A stretch of DNA of 64,000 bases from Excoecaria cochinchinensis. Its lineage: Eukaryota; Streptophyta; Magnoliopsida; Malpighiales; Euphorbiaceae. The translations under genes and the position numbers were made by a program. The notes under the pieces are model-generated. The model was not told the DNA's origin. It saw only the letters and a list, made by a program, of their open reading frames with translations, and ran no database searches. Of the stretch, positions 48,601-59,589 are shown in pieces (the first letter of the stretch is position 1; each line of letters opens with the position of its first letter). Location of the stretch: the NCBI GenBank assembly GCA_947683425.1, contig CANTUQ010000101.1:31581001-31645000 (forward strand), written 5' to 3'.

Positions 48601-51422
48601 CTAGTCTACCAGAGGCCTCTCTGAGGGACCGCCACCATGAATCACTTCACGGGCTGAGGGATAGCCCATTAATAGATGAAGTGGTGAACCTCCCCCTCTT
48701 CCAGCTGGTGCTGGCAGCTCCTCAATTTCTGAAGCTGCTATCATTGATTTGGATGTGCTTGTGGAAGGGCCAACTGATTCATTTGTTTCCACAGGATTTT
48801 TACCTTTTCTTGGAGTCCCATTCGAAAACCTCCTTCTCTCTTCATGCTGAAATGAGTCATATGACATTTTTCTTTCATAACCATGTCCACAGTCATCTGA
48901 ACAGGATATGGAAGGACAATCAGTGACATGAGATGTTGAAGTCAAGTTTCTCCTATGAATAGCAGCACTATACTCATCAACTTCACTTGGTGGAGGAGCT
49001 TCAGCTACAGGCATATAAGGTACTAGATGAGTTTTGTTTACAAGTGAAAACTTAAGTACCTCTGAACAACCACCACATTTTAACTGATGCCACCTCCTTT
49101 TAAAGAGGAGAAAATCTGCAGGCAACTGCAAAAGTTTCAAGCAACAAGGACAAGTTATGAAAGGAGCTCCACCAGCAAGGGGCCTGAAGTGTCGCTTAGG
49201 CAAGTGATGTTTCTCTCTTAAGTACTTCCTAACCTCCCAGTCTTTGTGCCTCTGATCATCAGATTTTGTTCCACGAAGATACAAAGGAAACTCAGAGTCC
49301 ACATACTGCTGAGGACTTGAGGGACAAGAACCATAAGAACTGTAAGGGTTGATGCCAGCATGTACCCTGCAAAACCCTTTATTGCGATAAGCAACAGAAG
49401 AAGGAACTTGCCCTGACCATTTCCGGTCTTCAGGGCAGCAGCACAAGGAATGGTCAACTTGGTGCCTATTGATTACTGCCTCAGCTGAGAACGGCATTTG
49501 TGAGTATTTCCTCTGTTGAGACAAGTTACCCTTATCTCTGATTCCGCCAGAATATCTAGGATAAACTAAATTATGAAAACTTTCCTCCGGTTCAACCTCA
49601 TGATCGTAGAACATGGGAATTTGATGATCTTTCCAACTGACTCTACCATTTGCTTTATCATTCAAAGATGCCTTGAGTTGATCCTGCAATTCAAATACCA
49701 TTCTCAACAGTTTCAACTTCTCCTGGTAAGTATATCCACGCTTGTCTTGTGAAGAAAAGTTTAAATTGTAATACAGCTCATTGGGAAATTGATTGGAAGT
49801 GCTACCACTTTCATATCCAGCCAGAGTATGGGAATAATGCTGAGGCAGATATTCACCTCTCTCTAAATTTCTCCGGGGTCTACCTGGATGACCAAGTCTC
49901 GTTGACTCCAGTACTTCACCCTGATCCAATGTGCTGTACTTTAAAGGATAGTGTGTCCGCTCAGGCAGATTTGGTGGGGAATCCTTAAGATCCTGTTGCA
50001 TTTCATAATTGCTGCTGATAGGGAATCTTCCCCTCCTGGACCTCACATCAGAAACAGCATGGTTTGCAGCCCTATAAGCATGTTTAGATGTGTGTTTGTG
50101 CCGATTAGGCACTTGATCATCGGTACCTTCATACGATGAGATGCCATCATCATAGTAAGCACGAGCACTTCTGGTTGTTGGAGACTTTGAAAGATCTATA
50201 AGAGTACCACTGAGCTCGGAGCTCGGGTTGACAAAATCTGTGTTGTCAAATGCATCTATGGACCTTGCACGGACAAATCCATGGTGAGCATTTCCCTGAG
50301 CCTGTTCCAGCACTCCATTAGGAGAAGATATAAAGATATCTGAAGATATGCTCTCTCCCAGTGGCTGATGAGTAGCAACAGTTGAAGTACTTCCCCTGGA
50401 ACCAACTAGCTTCTCTTGGTTTGACCTCTTGACAGTAGAATCAATCCCACTGTTAGCATTGGCTTCTGCTTCGACCTTAGCTCCAATTGACAAGGCTTCA
50501 TCATTATCCTCAACTTCTAAATTCGCCCCCACTAATGGGGACTGCAGCAGCTCTTCATTTTCAATATGAGAAATTCCATTAGTTCCATTAGATGAACAAT
50601 CAGCAGCAGAAACTCCATGCTGTTCAATATTGCCAGTCAAAGAATCATTATGATGACTGCCATTGTTGCACTCCTCCTCTGATAAGTTAACACCCATGAA
50701 TAGTCCATTGTTGTGGTCCTTTTTGGATAAGTTCTCAGCTTCATTGTTATCGCTTCCAATCTTTTGGCTATCATTTGATGGGTCATGTTCAAGCTTCACA
50801 CCACTAAACTTATCATCAGAACCTCCATCACTCACATTGTTTTCATCTTCACTAACTTTATTCTTGCCTTTGAGATTGGCCCCACTGAAATTTCCGGACT
50901 CATTTGGCTCCCTCCCATTGTTCTGGTTCGAAGAGCATTCCCCTGCAGATTGAGGACTTGTTCCACGACTTGAACTGCTCAATTCCTCGCCTCTAGAAAC
51001 AAGATCCACATTATTAGTCTCATCAGCATTTGTTTCAGGTAAGCTGGATGTAGTGATTTCGGAATTTTGTTTTCGAATTTTCGCTGCAAGAGAGAAGATA
51101 ACCAATAACTGATTAGCTTGATATAAGCAGGATAGTTAGCAATTGTAATATGAAAACATTAATAAAGAGTTGATGATATAATGCAATAGAAAGTTATATC
51201 TGTTAAAGCTTGGCCCATCATTACAGTTTTCGTTGGAATGTTCTTCCCCACGGATAATTGTATATATATGTAATTAATAGGACAATTTGTATGATTCTTA
51301 CCTTGGAGAGTTGTGCCACAGCCCCCACACTGATACACAGGGATATTTGGTAACTCTGGGAGTACTTTCCGACACTTAGGACATCTAACTAAATGAATCT
51401 TCACTGCTGTTCCTGTGTTCAT
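48601..51422 (-). CDS. EDR4-like protein with zinc-ribbon (DUF3133) domain
   Basis: Two coding exons, 51302-51422 and 48601-51083, encode 867 aa. The N-terminus has a short zinc ribbon, VRCPKCRKVLPELPN...YQCGGCGTTLQG (residues 12-40). A long acidic, Ser/Asn-rich region follows, with repeated F-S/M-G-A/V-x-L motifs (about 90-250). A short helix YQEKLKLLRMVFELQDQLKASL (about 493-514) precedes the conserved C-terminal DUF3133 region, FITCPCCLKLLQLP...WHQLKCGGCSEVLKFSL (682-721), whose two Cys pairs could bind zinc. Arabidopsis EDR4 works with EDR1 and clathrin in powdery-mildew resistance and cell death; a shared role here is inferred from the domain plan only. The first exon ending just after the zinc ribbon is typical of the family. 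A 5' UTR intron between about 51490 and 52807 is likely. Confidence 0.88.
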
Positions 51423-53000
51423 GTTCCTTTCTTGCGCCGTATATATGAGTAGAATGAATTAACTTAAAGTGTTGGCTTTCACCTCTGGTTCTGGTATGGC
51501 TAAATGCCAAATAGAAGGTTCAACCATGGATTAAATACCCAATAGAAGTTTCAACCATGGATAGTAACCTTACTGATAATAAACAATCTGCAAACAAGTG
51601 CAGGCACATATTAGATATTTACAGGAAGAAAACTGCCTAAAAAAGGCGAAATCTTACTGCATCATTTAGGGGTTATATTACACAGACCAAAACAAATTGT
51701 ACAAGTGGTTAAACATTAACAGAAATCAAGTTCTAGGAGTTACTTCAATGAGAGATGCCTATTATGATTCTTAATGTTGCTAAGTTGTGCAGTATCAGTA
51801 ATTAGATTATCGCTAACTTCTGCATAATGTCTGAAAGAACGAGATATAAATTTTCCAGTCATTTTATATCAACAACTATGAATCAAAAGAGGCAAAATTT
51901 TAACAAAAGTGGTAAATAAAGTAGCTAAGGGTGTTGCCATTTCTTATTGAATATTGCTTGCCAGCAACAAGAAACATTCAGAACCAGAGAAAGGAACCTA
52001 CTTCCCAGCATTTTCTCCATTAAGAAGCAGATACGTAAAGAGAAAAACAGAATATAAAAATGAATGAAGCACCCTTCTAGTTCTATAAAATATTCAGTCG
52101 TCTTTTGGAGCTTTGCTTAAGCAAAACTGGATTAATCGATCTGGACCACAAAAGAGAAGGAGATCTTTTTTATTTTTCTGGAAAGGCAAATTAAACTTGA
52201 GGAAGAGAGGATATCAGATAAATCAATTATTAAAGAAAAGAAAAAGAAAAAGAGAAAATAGAGGCGAATTTCAAAGACCAAACAAAAATGTTACTGCAAA
52301 TATATAGCAGTCAACGTTAAGCTGCAGATTCATATACGGATTAGTAAAATAAGGGAAAAGAAGTACAAAACTGAGAGATTGCTAAAGACGCTAAAAACTA
52401 TTAGAAAACAAATGGGCACAGATCCACACATTTGGGGAAAAAAGCAACAAGAGAACAAACAGAAATATATTTAATTATTAACAGCCAATAAGGTAAACCC
52501 CCCCACCCCCTAAAAAAAAAAAAAGAAGAAGAAAGGAAGAACAAGAAATGGAAGAAACAGCCAGCACAAAAAACGCAAACATGAAATCGAGAAAAAAAAA
52601 TTGTGAACGAAATTTATAATGTAAAAAGGCTGAATCTGATAAGATGAAATCTAGTCTCTAAAGATCCACATACCTTTTAATGTGGAAGTGCAGAATCAAG
52701 AATATTTAAGATACTTAGGTAGAAATAGGTAAACATATTTATATAATGCAGAATTTGGAGAATATTGAAAATGCAAAAAGAAGAGAAGGCGTGAAAAAGG
52801 AAGGAACCTGGTCTTGAAAAATGAAATGAAAATTCTATTCGTGAACCCAAAGTTTACTTCTTTCTACTTTTCGTTAATTCCACGTTGATCGATCTTCTCC
52901 TTCTTCTTCTTGTTTGCAACCAAAACTGTGGTTTAACATTTATGGATGGGAGTTATTATGGTTTTCGTGAAGAAGAAGACTTTTTGATTAGTTCAATTGA
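51423..53000 (-). other. Probable 5' UTR and UTR intron of the EDR4-like gene
   Basis: On the minus strand a pyrimidine-rich candidate first exon at about 52808-52960 ends ACCAG|GTTCC, and an acceptor-like CCAG lies near 51485, about 60 bases before the start codon. Between them is AT-rich sequence with no coding signal. RNA evidence would settle it. Confidence 0.45.
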
Positions 53001-54765
53001 GTTTAATTAGGAGTCAAGCCGAGAAGACCATGAATGGCCAAAGTTAAGGAGAAAGACTCACTGTTACTTATCAACATATGTGTGTATATGTTAATGGTAA
53101 CTTGGGGGGCAAAGGAAAGACAGACACGGGAACGGAGGAGCGTTGAAGTCAGCGCCGACGACCATTTACATTTAGAGCTCTTTCATCGCCCTTGTGCTGA
53201 CTTGTTGTTCTACGTGTATTTTTTTCATACATAAACAAACAGAGAGAGATTGGAATTAGTTAAGGTTATGGGCCCTCACTGTTTCCCTTGCACGACCGTT
53301 ATTACTTGACAGGTTTAGCTTCTTTTAAACCCACTTAATGGACTAACTTAGGATTGAAATTTAAATCTCAATCACATACCTCGAACATATGTTTTTTTTT
53401 AAAGCATTTTATGTTCATACGTATATTTTCATATATCACTATGTCAATAAATAATGAATTATATTTATTTTTATCCCTCAACAATACAAACATACTATAA
53501 ATACACACCACACAACATTTCAATTCAAATTAAAAAAAAAAAAAAAACGCAATATTAGATAGCTTCAATTCCACATGTCCGCATCACCAATATGACATAT
53601 TTTCTTAGGCAAGCAAAAATGACAAATATTGACCTTGCAATTAATGATGAATTTTACTATAATATTTGTCAATTATTACTACATCAAAAACAAAAACTAC
53701 TGCAAATAAAAATAACTAGTTTTTGATTTGTCTTTAATTATGTTTGATGTTTGAAGTCAAGTCAAATGAAATGGACAGATGAGTAAAAGTCGTGAGTTTG
53801 ACTTGGTTTGCCAAGTTCAACCAATTATTGTAAGCCACGTTGTAGTATTGGGATCCAGGGAATAGGATTCTCTCAGCTGTAAAGCTCAAAGAAACTTCTC
53901 GTGGGTGACAACTGAGATGATGGTGTCATTATTTTTTCATAATTATTTTTACATATATTTAATTTAGGAGTTGTTATTATTATGACCACATAATTTGTCT
54001 TTACTCATTCGTCTTCGCTCGGGATTGAAGGAAAAATAAACTAAGAAAAGTTGGAATTAACTAATCTTACAATATTAATGTAATCATAATTAAATAATGA
54101 CTTTGAAACTATATTCAGAATACTTTTTTTTCTTTTGACTAAAGATGAATGAGACATTGTTGAACATACTTCATAACATACGAATTTTCATATTACAGAG
54201 AAATATTTCTCATGTATCAAATTCTAGACAAGTCAACTCAATATTTAGGTTGACACACCAACACCAGAAATTACCTTTGATTTCAAATATTTTGACTGGA
54301 ATTTGTTGTCCTGTTTTGCGTTTTCCAAATTGAACAATCAAAGTGGAGTTTAAGCATACAACTGACCACCATGAAATCTAAAAGCCAACAGCTTCATAAC
54401 ATGTATAACCATAAATACTTTTGACACTCCCATGCCATTTAACCAAATAATAAGAAAACCAATATATATAGCCATCAAGTTTGGTTTCTATGGACATTTC
54501 CCAAGTGAAATCTTTTTGTAAACACGAATAGAACACATACTCAGATGATTGTTTTCACCTCCAAGACTCAAAATACAGAGCATTAAAAGGATTTCAAGAT
54601 TGTCATAATCAAATTGTTCATGAACCAAATCCCACCCTTTTAGGTGTAAAACTTTTCAGCAAGAAATGAAATTCTACAACAAATAATAATTGTTTCTATC
54701 CCAACACAATATATAACGAAAAACATTAAATCAAACTCTTACTTGTATCAATCATATATAACATC
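53001..54765. other. Intergenic region between the EDR4-like and NET4-like genes
   Basis: About 1.76 kb with the EDR4-like promoter on its left and the NET4-like 3' UTR on its right. The open frame at 53034-53234 overlaps probable promoter sequence and has no known motif. I see no mobile element. Confidence 0.6.
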
Positions 54766-56400
54766 TTAGGAAGCCATAATTGCATGCCTCTTGTGCTGCA
54801 CAAAAGCTTGGCAAAGCACTCTATACCCGCTTTTGTAGTGGTCCAACGAGAAACAAAGCTGCCTTATTGCTTCCCTTTTCTCCTCAGCTCCAGCACAAAG
54901 TTCACTTCTCTGCTTATCCACCTCCTTCTCCAGCTCAACTATTCTCATTCTCAACTCATGTGCTACCTTCTGCGAACTTTCAGACCTGGCAATCAGCTCT
55001 CCATTTTCCATCTGAACGCGTCGAATATGCTCCTCCATTTGTTCGATGCGATTGTCTCGCGAACTCACATCTGCAATGAGTGTGTTTACCTTCGCATTAA
55101 TCCCGTCTTTTTCTGCCTCAAGCATGTCATTCTTGAACTTAAGACTGTTAAGCTGTTTATTGAGAATTTCGACATGTCCACTTCTATCACCAAGTACTAC
55201 CTTCAATTGACTGATCTCTCCACGCAATCCAATTATTTGGGTTTCATGTATAAGTTGTAGTTCTACTTTTTCAGTTTCACATTGCCTTAATTTATCCTCC
55301 ATGGTTTTGCAGTGTATTTCCAATTCATTAATCCTTGCATCCAACAAGCTCTCTCTTTCTGACAAACTAGATATATTAGACTGCAAATGTGATTGTTCAG
55401 CCAAGAAATTGTTTTCGGTATTGATCAACGCAAGTTTTAACGTTTTGACCTCATTATCACGATCTGATAAATCATTTTCGCAAATAACAGACCTCTCCTG
55501 CAAGTCTAAAAGACTTTGACTTTCTGTTTCAAGCTTGGTTCTCAGCATGCTTATTTCATCATGAGCAAATTTTAGATGACCCTCCATTTCATGTGTATTT
55601 TTAGCTATTTGCTTCTGCAGCTCCATTACTTTTCTTCTCTCTACTTCAAGATCAGCCTCTCTAGTTTTGATATCTCTATTAGCTGATTCAAGCTGACCCT
55701 GCAAAGTCTCTGCAAGCACCAAGAAAGATTCACTCTTCTCAAGCTCACTCTTCAACCTAGCCACCTCCTCTTGGGCAACCAGGAATTGCAGCTTTGAATC
55801 CCTCAACTCTTCCTCGTACCTGATAATTTTACCAAGCAATTCTTCAGAATTTCCATTTTCTTGTGCGTTAAAGACACTTTCTCCATTGTCTTCTGAATCT
55901 AACTGGAACTGAACTTCCAGTCTTGAAAGGTCAGTCCCCAGCCCAATAATCTTCCGGTGCAGTCCCTTGTGATCATTGTTTGCTGGTAGGCTATAGTAGG
56001 CATTGCCAGAGGAATTGAATGATTCTGATTCAGAGTCCGATGACGATGAGGGAGATGAATCAGAACCATCTTTCAATGAAAGATCAGAACTAGCACCACC
56101 AGAACTCACATATGCAACTTGACCAGCATTCTTGTCTAAACCCAGCTTTCGATCAGGAGTTGCCATTGCAGTGTCGGGAGCACTGTCAGCATCCTGCATT
56201 TGCAAACCCAGAGGTATGCTCTTGTATAATTCCGCATTCAGATGATCATACCGTTCAGCTAATGATCCATATGAGCTGTAAAATTCCTCAATTTCACCAA
56301 TTAAATCTGGCCTAGTCTGTTTGCACAGTTCAGCTTTCTTTGCCAGAGAAGCGCCAGCTTGTTCGATCATTTTCAGCATGGCATTAACACTCTGATCCAT
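54766..56400 (-). CDS. NETWORKED4-like (KIP1-like) coiled-coil protein without the Trp-rich NAB motif
   Basis: One coding exon of 544 aa. Residues 1 to about 62 (MDQSVNAMLKMIEQAGASL...EEFYSSYGSLAERYDHLNAEL) match the second half of the NAB actin-binding domain of NET/KIP1 proteins. A Ser-rich acidic linker follows (about 100-135), then long coiled coils (about 148-520). The end, EKREAIRQLCFSLDHYKSGYRVL, is the NET4 signature. NET4 proteins link actin to the vacuole membrane. The start of the NAB domain, with SWWWDSH, is absent from this exon, and I found no upstream exon for it between 56401 and 57480. An AG directly precedes the ATG (TGACAG|ATG), so a 5' exon joins here, probably the untranslated one at about 57300-57440. 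An unannotated distant exon is possible. Confidence 0.85.
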   Translation of the reverse strand: MDQSVNAMLKMIEQAGASLAKKAELCKQTRPDLIGEIEEFYSSYGSLAERYDHLNAELYKSIPLGLQMQDADSAPDTAMATPDRKLGLDKNAGQVAYVSSGGASSDLSLKDGSDSSPSSSSDSESESFNSSGNAYYSLPANNDHKGLHRKIIGLGTDLSRLEVQFQLDSEDNGESVFNAQENGNSEELLGKIIRYEEELRDSKLQFLVAQEEVARLKSELEKSESFLVLAETLQGQLESANRDIKTREADLEVERRKVMELQKQIAKNTHEMEGHLKFAHDEISMLRTKLETESQSLLDLQERSVICENDLSDRDNEVKTLKLALINTENNFLAEQSHLQSNISSLSERESLLDARINELEIHCKTMEDKLRQCETEKVELQLIHETQIIGLRGEISQLKVVLGDRSGHVEILNKQLNSLKFKNDMLEAEKDGINAKVNTLIADVSSRDNRIEQMEEHIRRVQMENGELIARSESSQKVAHELRMRIVELEKEVDKQRSELCAGAEEKREAIRQLCFSLDHYKSGYRVLCQAFVQHKRHAIMAS

Positions 56401-57480
56401 CTGTCATTAACAAGTTTTCATTGTTAATTGCATGAACTTGGGCAGTGGATTTCTTCCACGAGAACAACACTAGTTACAAACATATAAAGGACACATTTAT
56501 TTAACAGAAAGGGTATTCATTTAGAATCGGTCATTAAAAGGATCGAACATGGCCTGAGCTCTAACTTAACTCTAGAGAATTGCTAGCGTAACATATATGT
56601 GCAAGTGCAAACATTCCAAGATTCAACCTTCCATTAACTAAAAAACTCCTGAGTATTGTCAGAGGGGTAAGAACACAACCAGCACCTAACTTGATAGTGA
56701 TAGCAAAAGGTTCTTAAAGTGGTTGAAAGAGATGGGCAGAGTCCTTCACGTCCTTACAGCAATATATGAAAATGCAGATACGCATCAAAAGACAATAATT
56801 AGATAATCCTTAATCAATCATTAGGAAACAAATATACTGTAACACATAGTAGAACAGGATACCTACCCAGGATAAGCAGTGAGATTTATATCTCACCCAG
56901 ATGTAGAAAAATTCCCACTTAGACAGCAAACTCTAAGTAAAACTGACAGATTTGGTCAACAATCAAAAACCAAAATCATTCGATCTTACTAAATCACAGT
57001 GAGTAGCTACTGGGTTTAGCTCAAAACAAATGCAGTATACACCCTCTACTATATGATTTGAAATTTAAAGAACAAGTGAGCTTATATTCCAACGGATCTA
57101 CGATTGAGCACCCCAATTCTCAATAGATTCAGATAAGAACAAGTAATCACCACCAGGAACTCAAAAACAGAAAAACACAAACTAAAAAGCAGAATTTCAT
57201 ATAACACAATCGGGGACGCGATTTTCCTCAAATGGGCATTCCCAAATATCAAATCAGCAAACAAATTGAACTATGTGAATTGAGCTAAAATACCTGAAAA
57301 GGAAGACGGAGAAGACAGAGACTGAAATTGAGAATTGAAAAGATAGAAGATAAAGGAGCCTAACCTCACAATAATTGTTTTAGGGGGAGAAAAAGAAAGA
57401 ATGGAGACAGTGAGAAAACGGTGAAAGAGGGAACAGAAATGGCAGCCCACCTCTCTCTCTTTTCAATACTGGGGCTGAGT
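56401..57480 (-). other. Probable 5' UTR intron and first exon of the NET4-like gene
   Basis: A C/T-rich candidate first exon (minus strand, about 57300-57440) ends TTTTCAG|GTATTTTAG and holds no extended open frame with NAB residues. The ~900-base intron ends at 56401. No other gene is seen. Confidence 0.5.
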
Positions 57481-58244
57481 TTCCAAATTTGCCGCCTTTG
57501 GATTTCTGAAATTTCATTAAATTTACCGAAAAGCCCTTCATTTCATTTTCAATTTTCAAATTTCTAACTAATCTGACCTAAGCCTACAATCTAAGGGCTG
57601 ATGGACCTGGTGGTGGGCCCATATACGACAAGCACCCTTAAAATCTGCGTACTGTGTTATGGAATTTTCTGATGCATGACATATTAATCAATTTAATTTA
57701 TAAACTAAAATAAAGATACAAAATTTATTTATTGACTAAATTAATAAATTATCCTATAAAAAAATAATTTTTACATAAGTTGAGCGTAGTAGTTATATTT
57801 TTCTTGATAAGTAAATCAATTATCAATGATTTATATATATATTCTTGGTCAATAATGATTTATATATTTAGTTGTAATGAATATTTTATTTTAATACATT
57901 ACAGAAAAGTCAATAATCAGTGTCCTTTGTTTTAAACGCTGGGATGTTTGTCAATTTCAATTACCCCTTTCGTTTCATAAAAATAATATTTTATTTCTTG
58001 AAGGACGACTTGGTAAATTACTTGTACTCAATAATTGTGTTTCATGGTGGGGTAGGCCTTGGGCCCCAAACCTTAAATTATCCTAAAGTATTTTGGCGGG
58101 AGTTTGCAAGATTTTGAAAATTGTCTAGCTATTTAGTCTAAACAATTCCCATAATACTAATTATTTTTAGAAAGAAAATTCTTAGACTAATTATGAATTT
58201 ACTATGTAGACCTTTTCAACTAATTTTATATAAATTTATATAAA
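57481..58244. other. Intergenic region upstream of the NET4-like gene
   Basis: AT-rich promoter-side DNA. No gene or structured repeat is seen before the foldback element at 58251. Confidence 0.55.
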
Positions 58245-58250
58245 TGAATG

Positions 58251-59583
58251 GAAAAAAGCACTAATTTGCCCTCCAATTTATTTGAAAATAACTAATATGT
58301 TTCTGTCTTTTTTTTAAAGTAAAAATATTGTTCAACGTATAAAATTTGGACAAATTTGTCTCTCCATCTAACTCTAGTTAACTGTGTGTTAACGAAACTA
58401 AAATGGTGTTGATGTGGCATTGACACGTGGTAAAATATGTCACGTCAACGCCACGTGTATTTTAATTCAAAGTGAAAAAGGATACTAAAATGATTCAAAA
58501 GTGCCATATAGTTAAGTTTGAAGTAAAAATACCCCTAACATTAATAAAAAGATAATAAAATACACCTGAATATTTATAATTTTTTTATAAACATAAATAT
58601 TTATTAACTAATAATAATACCCAAATTATCATTTTTCTTTTGAACCGAAATTAAATTCGGCCCAAAATTCAACAAGGAGCATAGGTTGAGAGTTTTAGAA
58701 GCCTAATGCCTCTAAAATTTGGCACGTAAACACACAGACACATGCGATGGGCTAACAAGCTATCCGATTAGATTGACATGATACTTTTTCTAACAGTTCA
58801 CTGACATACATTATCGCCATTTCTCCTGCCTTATTTCCATCATATCGCTGCTTTTTTACCTACTCTGACACCGGATGTAAAATGACCTAGTATTTATATG
58901 GACAGAAAGTCCACCTGAGTCTTCTACTCCGGTGTCAGAATACGTATAGGCAGGAGGTGATGTGAAAGGAATAAGGCGGGAGGAATGACGGTAGCATATA
59001 TCAGTGTACTGTTGGGAGAAGTGCCTTATCAGTCCGATCGGACAGCCCATTGGCCACATCTCTTTGGTTCCTGCGTGCATCCGTGTGTTCATGCACCAGA
59101 CTTTAGAGGCATTGGGCTTTTAAGACTCTCAATCCATGCTTTTTGTTGGGTTTTGGACTGAAATTGATTTCGATTCAAAAGATAAATGATAATTCGGATA
59201 TTATTATTAGTTAATAAATATTTATATTTGCAAGAAAAAATTAAATATAAATATTCATGGATATTTTAGTATTTTTTTATTAATATTAGAGATATTTTTG
59301 TTTCAAAATTAACTATAATAGCATTTTAATATTTTGGAGATAATTTCAAGAATATTTTAGTACATTTTTCTATTTTAAATTATAATACACGTGACGCTGA
59401 CGTTATATATTTTACTACGTATCAGTATTACGTCAGCACCGTTAATACTCAGTTAACTGGAGTTAAATAAAAAAATAAATTTGTTCGAATTTTATAAATT
59501 GAATGGTATTTTTGTTTTAGAAGAACGTAAGAAATATATTAGCTATTTTCAAACAAATTAAAAGGCAAATTAGTACCTTTTTC
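58251..59583. mobile_element. Foldback (long inverted repeat) transposable element, non-autonomous
   Basis: The 1,333-bp unit is almost entirely palindromic. The left arm (about 58251-58895) pairs with the right arm (about 58905-59583) through many matching blocks, for example AATATTTATTAACTAATAAT, CTAATGCCTCTAAA/TTTAGAGGCATTGGG and CTGACACCGG/CCGGTGTCAG. The hinge is near GGACAGAAAGTCC (58900-58912). The ends are GAAAAARGYACTAATTTGCC, and both sides carry the direct repeat TGAATG (58245-58250 and 59584-59589), a likely target-site duplication. It encodes no protein. A 6-bp duplication does not clearly place it in a superfamily; foldback or Mutator-like origin is possible. Confidence 0.8.
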
Positions 59584-59589
59584 TGAATG

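Noticed and set aside
53034..53234. 66-aa open frame upstream of the EDR4-like gene
   Set aside because: Probable promoter sequence, with no motif or gene-like context.
54784..55260. 158-aa open frame opposite the NET4-like gene
   Set aside because: It lies fully antisense to a conserved coiled-coil exon and has no motif of its own.
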